From: Halomicrobium katesii DSM 19301
GTDB taxonomy: Archaea > Halobacteriota > Halobacteria > Halobacteriales > Haloarculaceae
Length of the DNA stretch: 39,638 bases
Assembly: GCF_000379085.1 (NCBI RefSeq)
Contig: NZ_KB905378.1
Coordinates: 2,747,230-2,786,867 of the forward strand
Direction: 5' to 3'
Position 1 is the first letter of the stretch. Every line of letters starts with the position of its first letter. Below are positions 18,045 through 25,003 of this stretch, piece by piece. The notes below the pieces were generated by a model. It was not told the DNA's origin and did no database searches. It worked only from the letters and a program-made list of their open reading frames with translations. Position numbers and translations under genes: made by a program.

Positions 18045-18185
18045 GGCCGTGTTTAGACGCTCCTCAACCGGCGAGTCACGGGCCGTTGCGGTTGATCTAA
18101 AACCTGTCCTGAGTGCCTCATCGTGTCGATCTGTTCGCGGAGCATACGCCGCAAGAGCCGATTTGTACTGCGTCTAAACAAGGCC
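18045..18185. mobile_element. MITE copy 2 (141 bp)
   Basis: This is the same 141-bp element as at 3718, in the opposite orientation. GTATTAAA flanks it on both sides (18037-18044 and 18186-18193) as an 8-bp target duplication. It is nearly identical to copies 1 and 4. Confidence 0.9.
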
Positions 18186-18214
18186 GTATTAAATAGAATT
18201 GATAAATAGTGTAA

Positions 18215-18241
18215 TTCAATTGTCCGTCGTAGACAATTGAA
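18215..18241. repeat. Perfect 10-bp inverted repeat, TTCAATTGTC/GACAATTGAA
   Basis: The arms are separated by CGTCGTA. A related palindrome (arms CGATTGTC and GACAATCG, 7-base loop) occurs at 18820. The two bracket the zinc-ribbon gene and MITE copy 3. Confidence 0.7.
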
Positions 18242-18309
18242 CTCAGTAACGCCTCCTCTAGCAAACACTTGGCAAAAATAATACCAATCTACCTACCGGA
18301 CCTTCTCAC

Positions 18310-18540
18310 GTGCTACCGCAAAATAAAGAAAAAGATCCAGAATGGTGTCCTAATTGTAAAGAGAAATCAGCCCGAGTTACTTGGTCTGACGACAAAGACT
18401 GGTCGCTCACGGCTACCTTTGCTGACTTGGACGATGGGGAGAGTATTTCGATGAGGCGGTACTGTCGACAGTGTGGCTGGAACGAGAAACGTTGTTTTAC
18501 TGCCACTATTGTTGAAAACGGTACTGAGAAAGAAAATTAG
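18310..18540 (+). CDS. Small zinc-ribbon protein
   Basis: This 76-residue protein contains two knuckles, CPNC near residue 13 and CRQC near residue 52, which fit a C4 zinc ribbon of the kind common among small haloarchaeal proteins. The start is a GTG at 18310; no ATG is in frame before the first knuckle. Base composition is more AT-rich than the BREX genes. It sits alone between two MITE copies. Whether it is expressed cannot be told. It could be a DNA- or RNA-binding regulator, but no target is visible. Confidence 0.55.
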   Translation: MLPQNKEKDPEWCPNCKEKSARVTWSDDKDWSLTATFADLDDGESISMRRYCRQCGWNEKRCFTATIVENGTEKEN

Positions 18541-18665
18541 TCAGATAGTCTCTCTATTGAGAACAAATTCGACCAGTGGACCGAATTCGTTGTTTGAAAA
18601 CATAGTCCCAGCAAGACCCCTGAAAGATCGTCGAGCGGGGAATCACTCAGCGATTAAGTCCACTG

Positions 18666-18805
18666 GGCCTTGTTTAGACGCAGTACAAATCGGCTCTTGC
18701 GGCGTATGCTCCGCGAACAGATCGACACAATGAGGCACTCAGGACAGATTTTAGACAACCGCTACGGTCCGTGACTCGCCGATCGAGGAGCGTCTAAACA
18801 CGGCC
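18666..18805. mobile_element. MITE copy 3 (140 bp, diverged)
   Basis: The same element as at 3718, with several base changes and one base missing. Direct repeats AGTCCACTG (9 bp) flank it at 18657-18665 and 18806-18814. The changes make it the oldest of the four copies. Confidence 0.85.
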
Positions 18806-18819
18806 AGTCCACTGTGTTT

Positions 18820-18842
18820 CGATTGTCTACAGCAGACAATCG
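18820..18842. repeat. Palindrome CGATTGTC/GACAATCG
   Basis: Perfect 8-bp arms around the loop TACAGCA. It resembles the palindrome at 18215, with which it shares the ATTGTC/GACAAT core. Confidence 0.65.
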
Positions 18843-18950
18843 ATTTTCACTATACTCGATTGTACCCCTCTAATTACCGGTTTGTTATTGTTCCTGAGAC
18901 TGTAGAAGTCGTTAGCTGATGACAAGGCTAAGCAAGTGTATCGTCTGATT

Positions 18951-20405
18951 CTAGAAGTTAGGCATGTCGCTGAAGTACCGTTCGTACACGCTTTCTATCT
19001 CATTTGACGAGTTGAGCGCATCTGTTAGTAATCTATTCACTACCTCTTTTGTGACTATCAACAATCGAGGACGCGTCAGGTATTGATTTATATACTCCTC
19101 CTCCCCTCGACCGACATTGCGTATCTCTTTATCTAAGCCCCGCTTCTTGAATTCATCAGGGTCGAATAGAGCATAAATAATGCTTCTGAAATCACCTCGT
19201 ATTAGCTCAAGTTCGTTCGAGACTGTTGCTGCCAAGTAAGCCGACATAATCATAGCGAGAGCATCGGCGGTGAGAATAACCAAGTGTGTATCTTTGTCAT
19301 AGAATACATCCATTTTGTCGAAGAACTCAATCTCTGCTTGTCCTTTGAATTCTAGTATCAAGAACGTGTGGGCAACTCTGTCTACCTCTATCTTCTCACG
19401 TTCGGCACGTTCTAAATATTCATTATGTTTTCCACGTGCTTCTTCTTTCCCGAAATTTGCATAGTTTCCTGATTTCGCATCAACAACACCCAAGATCGAC
19501 GCGGGACGGTCACCCGCAGCGAGTTGAGGAATCCAATACAAATTGTCCGGCAAACTCTGTCCACTACTGTCTTCACCACCTTCTCCAGGATAGGTTGAAA
19601 ATAGATGTGAGAAGGCGAGCTCTGAGATCGTCTCCAAACGGTCCCCTCCAGAAAGTTTCCCGGCTTTCCTAAGTAGCCGCATATGATTCAACTCTGTGAG
19701 GATATATCGGGGGTTAATATTCACCTGATGGACGAGTTCTGCATCATCCTCGTCATATCGAGAGCTTATGAATTCCTGTTCAATATCCTGAATTGACCGG
19801 GCAGTGTTCGCCATTGTTTGAAGGTGGTCAGTCATCTCATGTAGCCCACTAATTGGAGCAGCGTACACTAAACTACCCGTAGACAGTAAAGACGCGAGGT
19901 CAAGCAAATCCTCCAAACGATCTTCTGGCGTTATCAAGAGAGTTGGTTGCTCTAACTGTAAAGCCGTCGCGTAGACCTCCATCATCTCACGGTCAAATTC
20001 ACTAGGCGCGACTGGCAACACCACGCGAAGACCTGACTCGGTAAAGGCCGTAACTTGTCGTGGTAGATTCCTGTTATAATTTTTTATTTTCTCGTTCAGG
20101 TGAGAGATAATATCCTCTAAAATTGAGTCGAAATTGAGATCGTAAAAAGTGAAATCAGATGATTCTACAGTAAATTCGTGCGGATTTGGTTCGCGCCTAC
20201 ACTGCATTGTAACTTCGCCGTCCTCACGGCGTTTCCGCGTACAGGACTTTCGACAGCCAGGACGCTGACATCGGTTGGGGAGGCTTTCTGTACCAGTCAC
20301 GTAGTCGCTTCCCTGAAGTTCCGCAGGAACTTCACCGAGTTCAAACCGCCCAGCGTCACTTTCAGAAATCGCCGTATCCAGCGCCTCTGCAAGATCCTCG
20401 TTCAT
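18951..20405 (-). CDS. Zinc-ribbon protein with FokI-like PD-(D/E)XK nuclease domain
   Basis: The 484-residue product begins with a four-cysteine cluster (C46, C51, C55, C69), followed by a largely helical middle. Around residues 290-340 is a nuclease signature: GD at 298-299, then VVDAK with D309 and K311, GNYANFGKEEARGKHNEYL and a hydrophobic strand (HTFLILEF). This order resembles the FokI cleavage domain, in which a D, then D-x-K, supplies the catalytic residues. The start at 20405 overlaps the upstream gene by ATGA, so the two are coupled. Base use is AT-rich compared with the neighbouring BREX and AddAB-like genes, which suggests separate acquisition. The domain call rests on motifs and spacing; the target is unknown. 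Confidence 0.6.
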   Translation of the reverse strand: MNEDLAEALDTAISESDAGRFELGEVPAELQGSDYVTGTESLPNRCQRPGCRKSCTRKRREDGEVTMQCRREPNPHEFTVESSDFTFYDLNFDSILEDIISHLNEKIKNYNRNLPRQVTAFTESGLRVVLPVAPSEFDREMMEVYATALQLEQPTLLITPEDRLEDLLDLASLLSTGSLVYAAPISGLHEMTDHLQTMANTARSIQDIEQEFISSRYDEDDAELVHQVNINPRYILTELNHMRLLRKAGKLSGGDRLETISELAFSHLFSTYPGEGGEDSSGQSLPDNLYWIPQLAAGDRPASILGVVDAKSGNYANFGKEEARGKHNEYLERAEREKIEVDRVAHTFLILEFKGQAEIEFFDKMDVFYDKDTHLVILTADALAMIMSAYLAATVSNELELIRGDFRSIIYALFDPDEFKKRGLDKEIRNVGRGEEEYINQYLTRPRLLIVTKEVVNRLLTDALNSSNEIESVYERYFSDMPNF

Positions 20406-21691
20406 ATTGATGTGGGATACCCGAAGAAGTGTTTTAATGCGATTTGTGATTCGCTTCCTAGTCGGGAACCGTCAACTGGTTGTGGCCCCGTTGTCCGAGC
20501 CGTTACGTGTCGGCCATCAATGTTCATTACTAACGCAAGACTTTCTTCGTCAGCACGCTGCAAGAATCGAAGGAAGCTAGTTTCAATATCAACCCTATCG
20601 AAAACTTCGTCAAGATTTGTTCGACCAATCAGGCGAAATTCTTCTGTTTCTAGATTAGGATCGTCTTCAATCTCAGACCCCGAGAGTTCAATGTTGTCGA
20701 GTTTCGTTTTTATAGCATCTTTTCGGGACTCACTATAATCAGTATTTTCGACTGCCTTTTTCGCCTCTTCAGATCGGTCACGAATCAGTTCAGTCACTTG
20801 TTCGATCGGCTCATCATCAGTCGAGATCGACTCGGCCGCTTCCTCGTGCAGTTCCTCTGCTTCAACAACCGCTTCTCGTTCTAAAGAACTCGTGACGTTT
20901 TCAACGTTGAATATAGTGTCGAACAAAACGTCTAATACTCGATTCCAGCCCAGCGAGTAGTCTTCTGTAAAAATAATTTTCGTGCCGTCGTCACCAACCT
21001 GTAATAACAAGCGAATGTCTTTCACCTCACGGTATCGAATTTCGGTCAGTGAAGGATTAGTCGGGATTTCGTCGTTGCTCTCGTCCTGCCGGAATGAAAA
21101 TGTGTTCCTCTCAGTTACTCCCGCCCCCTTTTCACTAAAAATATGGAGTGATACCGCAGATTCTCCCGCAAGTTCTGGCCTCACAAGCACTGCTTTCGAT
21201 TGTTTCTCACGGTTGTTCCACGTCTTGTGAAAATCCACAATACGAGAATCTAAATTCGTCAAGTTCAGCGATTGGTTGATTGTCCACGTTCGCTTGAGTT
21301 CGTTCTGCCGAACGCGTGCAGCGACGATAATCTCAGTTAATGACTCACTCAGACCCAATTCATGAATCAAAATAGCTAATTCATACAAGGAGTCCGGATC
21401 TCGTAGATCCTCATCGGGTTCGTAATTCTCGTTCAGATAAGCTGCGGTATGTACACGGTCTATGCTTTCCCGGCTAAGCGTGTCTCTGGTCTCCAACCAC
21501 TCGCGTGCTCCTTTCGGGATGTTCCCTGCGACAATGCGTCTCCAGCCATCTGAGCTGTATTCTGTCGGGTCCCGATCTTCATTCTGTTCACCAAAGTGGT
21601 TGAAAACCCGGCAGAGAATGCCTGCATCTCGCTGTTCAAGCACATGGTAAATTTCAGAATCTTCGATTTCGGAAACGGCTGGCGCTCCCAT
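20402..21691 (-). CDS. Unrecognised protein, partner of the FokI-like nuclease
   Basis: The 429-residue product is acidic and helical in its first third, contains a segment rich in alternating hydrophobics in the middle (SAVSLHIFSEKGAG, IRLLLQVGDDGTKIIF), then a charged helical stretch (REAVVEAEELHEEAAESI) that could be a coiled coil, and a short C-terminal domain. I do not recognise any family or catalytic motif. It is coupled to the nuclease gene by a 4-base overlap and precedes it, so it may recognise the target or act as the sensor of a two-gene system. A TATA box about 29 bp upstream suggests its own promoter and a leaderless message. Confidence 0.7.
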   Translation of the reverse strand: MGAPAVSEIEDSEIYHVLEQRDAGILCRVFNHFGEQNEDRDPTEYSSDGWRRIVAGNIPKGAREWLETRDTLSRESIDRVHTAAYLNENYEPDEDLRDPDSLYELAILIHELGLSESLTEIIVAARVRQNELKRTWTINQSLNLTNLDSRIVDFHKTWNNREKQSKAVLVRPELAGESAVSLHIFSEKGAGVTERNTFSFRQDESNDEIPTNPSLTEIRYREVKDIRLLLQVGDDGTKIIFTEDYSLGWNRVLDVLFDTIFNVENVTSSLEREAVVEAEELHEEAAESISTDDEPIEQVTELIRDRSEEAKKAVENTDYSESRKDAIKTKLDNIELSGSEIEDDPNLETEEFRLIGRTNLDEVFDRVDIETSFLRFLQRADEESLALVMNIDGRHVTARTTGPQPVDGSRLGSESQIALKHFFGYPTSI

Positions 21692-21715
21692 TTCGTATAG
21701 GGGTGTCTACACAAG

Positions 21716-21726
21716 CATATAAATTT
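21716..21726 (-). promoter_or_regulatory. TATA box of the two-gene module
   Basis: AAATTTATATG (minus strand) lies centred about 29 bp before the ATG at 21691, the spacing of a leaderless haloarchaeal promoter. Confidence 0.55.
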
Positions 21727-22123
21727 CTGGGTGGGTAGAAAGGTAGTGTTCAGATTAGAATTGAAGGATGAGGCTGGACGATTTTCAGCTGGTCTATAGC
21801 AGAAATCGCCCGCTTCATCCGTGATAGCGACTGCTTCGAGTTAGAATTTATGGAGTGAGAGGCAGAGGTGTTCGAACAAACCTATCGGACGGTCTTCGAA
21901 ACGGAGCCAGCGGGCGAGTTCCCCGGCCCACTCCGGCCCAAGGGACAGTGACTAATTATGAACGTCAATCAGTGCGGGTCCTAATCCCGGAAACAGCCCC
22001 AAGCACCTCGATAGCGGTGTCTTCAGCAAGATCAGATGGAAGGAGATTTCGGCCGATATGATGAGACCTTCGCCTTTTGATCTTAACTACTGCCTTCTAC
22101 CAGATTCGACTTTTGATAGCCCG
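21727..22123. other. Intergenic region, possible decayed element
   Basis: About 400 bp without a gene I would support. On the minus strand a short open stretch near 21860-21945 reads WAGELARWLRF..., perhaps a decayed fragment of a mobile-element gene; I cannot identify it. An imperfect inverted repeat at 21779-21808 shares a TCTGCTRTAGAC core with the palindrome at 18820. Confidence 0.3.
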
Positions 22124-25003
22124 TTACCGGTCTGCATTCTGTTTGGTCGTTTGTGTTGGCGTCTCAGCTTCTGTAACGAGACGCTGTATTTCATCAATAG
22201 AGAGTTGCTCGACATCTTGACGAACCCCGGATTCCGTGTAGAAGATGCTGGCTGTAATCTTGTGATCGGGATAGACCTCGCGAGCAACGTGGTAGTAGAC
22301 GCTTAACTGCTTTCGATACTCACCTTCGCCGTGGCGACCACGGTCGGTCTTGTAGTCAATAATTTCCACGTGGTCAGACGTCACGTGCACGAGATCGACG
22401 ATTCCCGAAATCGTAACACGTTCGCTGTCGACCGTGAGCGGCAGATATGCGTCTTCCTCAACTAGCAACTCTCCGTCAAGATCGTCGATGAACTGCATAA
22501 CATTCTCTTCGTCGTCATTCCGTGGCTCCACGTTCTCACCAAGCGCATACGCCTCGGCGAAGTCGTGCACCTGAGTCCCGAACTCAGTCCCACGACCGCC
22601 CTCAACGTCTTCGAAGACATCGTCGCGCATGAGCGTGTGCGGTGTGTGTCCTTTCGGGCCCTCTTGGACGGGCATTTCGACCTGTAGTGTGGTCTGCTCA
22701 GTTTCTTCTCGATCTATCTCGGCCAATTCGGACGTGACCGACTCGACGTCGACTGGGAGTTCCTCAATGAAGGTGTTCGGGTCCTCGCCAGCAGTGAAGA
22801 CGACGTGACTCTCGGCTCGTGTGATGGCGACGTAGAGGAGGCGCCGCTCCTCGTCGTAATTATGGGGGAGACACTTCCCAAGGACGTCAGCCTGCCAGTT
22901 GTCGTAGATATGGGGTAGCCCGTGTGCTTCCTCAGAATATACTTTCCGCTGCCGTAGGCCAACAGGGTCGTCGTAGGTGATCACGCCACCGCCACCACCA
23001 CCAGGCGGGAACCGACCACTGTTCATGTTCGCGAGGATAACGATGGGGTACTCGAGGCCCTTTGTGGCGTGAATCGTCTGGACCGTCACCGAGTTTGTCC
23101 CAGCACTGGCGTGGACCTCGTGGGTACTCCCCGATTCAATAGCCCGTTCGATGAACCGGATGAGGTCGCCGCGCGTCTGCGTCGTGGCGTTGTGAACTGA
23201 CTGGAGCGTGTGCAGGACGACGTCAGCGGTTGGGCCGTCGTAGCCGTAGCGAGCGAACACTCGCTGTGCGACGCCGCCGAGCGTCTCCAGCTCGCGAAGC
23301 TCCTCGCGGAACGCCACCATGTTCTCGGGATACACCCTACGCTCGAGGATGGCGTCCACCTCGTCAAGCGTGTAGCCCGCTCGCTCGAGGACGACCGCCC
23401 AGCCCCGGTCGATGTCGTCTTCGAGAATGCGTAGCCAGGCGAGCAGGAGCTTCGCTTGGTCAGTCCGGAAGAGCTCGATCCCGCCCTCGTATGCCATCGG
23501 GAGGCCGTACTCTTCGGCGGTCCCGAGCAACTCACGGCCGAAATCACGAGTCCGCGTCATCACCGCGATGTCGCCGTACTTCGGCGGCCGCGGGTTGCCG
23601 TCCTCGTCTTCAACGCGGTAGTCATCGTTCCCGACAATCTCCTGGATTTTTGCCAGTACGGCTTCCTGCTCCTCGTCGCTCTGGATGGCCTCGATGGTGG
23701 TGTTCTCGTGGTCAGCGTTCGACTCGAGTGAGACAATGCGGTCGTCCACCGCAGCGATGTCGACGTCGTCGCGGTTCGCCGCCGGAACCCGCAGGCCGTG
23801 CTCTGAGAAGCCGAGTATCTCTTGGGTGGAGCGGTAGTTCTCGACAAGTTCGATGGTGGTGACTGGCGTAGTCGGGAACGAGACTCGCTCGTGATCGGTG
23901 TTCAGTTGTCCGACGAACCGGTCCAGCCGATCCTCGAACTCGACGATGTTGTCGACGTCGGCGTACTGGAAGCTGTAGATGCTCTGCTTCCAGTCGCCGA
24001 CGACGCAGATGTTGTTCGTGCCCGCGAGCAGGAGTGCGAGTTTGAACTGAATTTCGCTGGAGTCCTGGAACTCGTCGATCATCACATACTCGAAGGCAAC
24101 CTCGTCGCGCAACTCGTGGTTCTCACAGAGGAGGACATACGCGAACAGCTGGAGCATCCCGAAGTTCAGGTAGTTCCGCCGGAGCGCGAACTCGAGATAC
24201 TCGTGATAGACGTCGTGAACGAACTGCTTCAGCTCCTCACGATCCTCCTCGAAGACACGCCGTGCGAGCTCGTCTGGGACTTGCTTGCCGCTACCCCTGA
24301 TGTCCGACTTCTCTGGTGCGTCCGGAAGGTAGCACTTGCTCCGGCCGTAGCGACCGAGTTTCGACCGCAGAACTGACTGCTTACTCCCGCCGTTGCGCGG
24401 TTCGTTCAGCTCGTCGAACTGCCGTTTGAACGCCGCGAAATCCCCGTCGAGATGTCGCTCGCCGTCACGGTACCACCCCTCAGCGTCCGGGAATACGCCT
24501 TTGGCCGCCAGCTGGTTGACGAGGTCGAGTAACCCGGTCGGCTCGGAGAGTGCACGGAAGAAATCGTCGTATTCGGGATGATCATCGCTGAACCGATCGA
24601 TGAATTCGCCGAACAGTGCCTCCTCAACGAGTTCGTCTTCGATGATACGCGTCGAGCCTGTGATGCGATCGTCGATGCCGAGGTGCGTTGGCGCAGCGTG
24701 GCCGTGCTCTTCGAGGACATCGTGGCACAGCGAGTGGAACGTCTGAATTGGGGCATCAGCCAGCTCGCGCATCCCGTAGTGGCAGTTCCCGACGATACGT
24801 TCCTTCATCTCGGCTGCCGCGTTGTTCGTGAACGTCACCAGTAGGACGTCGTCCGGTTCGACGTCGGGTTGGGAGACGATGTTTGCGTGGCGGCGTGTCA
24901 CGGTGAACGTCTTCCCCGTCCCGGCGCCGGCGTCGACGAGGTGGAGGCCGTCGGTGCTGTCAATGAGTTCCTGCTGCTGGTCGTTCGGTTCGAGGTCAGT
25001 CAT
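22124..25003 (-). CDS. AddA-like UvrD/Rep helicase with C-terminal RecB-type nuclease
   Basis: This 959-residue protein unwinds and degrades DNA ends. Walker A is DAGAGTGKT at residues 24-32; LLVTFTNNAAAEMKERI (motif Ia) and VMIDEFQDSSEIQ (motif II) follow; VQTIHATKGLEYPIVIL and RRLLYVAITRAESHVVF are motifs V and VI. The C-terminus is a PD-(D/E)XK nuclease with GTEFGTQVHDFAEAY, D870 and D883-Y-K885, then a QLSVYYHVA helix. This is the AddA layout. The ATG at 25003 overlaps the stop of the AddB-like gene by ATGA. All motifs are intact. The pair may repair breaks or degrade foreign DNA; the island setting favours defence, though archaeal AddAB-like pairs also occur outside islands. Confidence 0.88.
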   Translation of the reverse strand: MTDLEPNDQQQELIDSTDGLHLVDAGAGTGKTFTVTRRHANIVSQPDVEPDDVLLVTFTNNAAAEMKERIVGNCHYGMRELADAPIQTFHSLCHDVLEEHGHAAPTHLGIDDRITGSTRIIEDELVEEALFGEFIDRFSDDHPEYDDFFRALSEPTGLLDLVNQLAAKGVFPDAEGWYRDGERHLDGDFAAFKRQFDELNEPRNGGSKQSVLRSKLGRYGRSKCYLPDAPEKSDIRGSGKQVPDELARRVFEEDREELKQFVHDVYHEYLEFALRRNYLNFGMLQLFAYVLLCENHELRDEVAFEYVMIDEFQDSSEIQFKLALLLAGTNNICVVGDWKQSIYSFQYADVDNIVEFEDRLDRFVGQLNTDHERVSFPTTPVTTIELVENYRSTQEILGFSEHGLRVPAANRDDVDIAAVDDRIVSLESNADHENTTIEAIQSDEEQEAVLAKIQEIVGNDDYRVEDEDGNPRPPKYGDIAVMTRTRDFGRELLGTAEEYGLPMAYEGGIELFRTDQAKLLLAWLRILEDDIDRGWAVVLERAGYTLDEVDAILERRVYPENMVAFREELRELETLGGVAQRVFARYGYDGPTADVVLHTLQSVHNATTQTRGDLIRFIERAIESGSTHEVHASAGTNSVTVQTIHATKGLEYPIVILANMNSGRFPPGGGGGGVITYDDPVGLRQRKVYSEEAHGLPHIYDNWQADVLGKCLPHNYDEERRLLYVAITRAESHVVFTAGEDPNTFIEELPVDVESVTSELAEIDREETEQTTLQVEMPVQEGPKGHTPHTLMRDDVFEDVEGGRGTEFGTQVHDFAEAYALGENVEPRNDDEENVMQFIDDLDGELLVEEDAYLPLTVDSERVTISGIVDLVHVTSDHVEIIDYKTDRGRHGEGEYRKQLSVYYHVAREVYPDHKITASIFYTESGVRQDVEQLSIDEIQRLVTEAETPTQTTKQNADR

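Larger units (their letters stand above)
17893..18309. other. Intergenic region with MITE copy 2 and a palindrome
   Basis: This gap upstream of brxA holds the MITE at 18045-18185 and the palindrome at 18215-18241. The 150 bp next to brxA are AT-rich and probably carry its promoter. I see no further gene. Confidence 0.6.
18541..18950. other. Intergenic region with MITE copy 3 and a palindrome
   Basis: The stretch downstream of the zinc-ribbon gene contains MITE copy 3 (18666-18805) and the palindrome at 18820-18842. The remainder shows no coding frame I would support. Confidence 0.55.
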
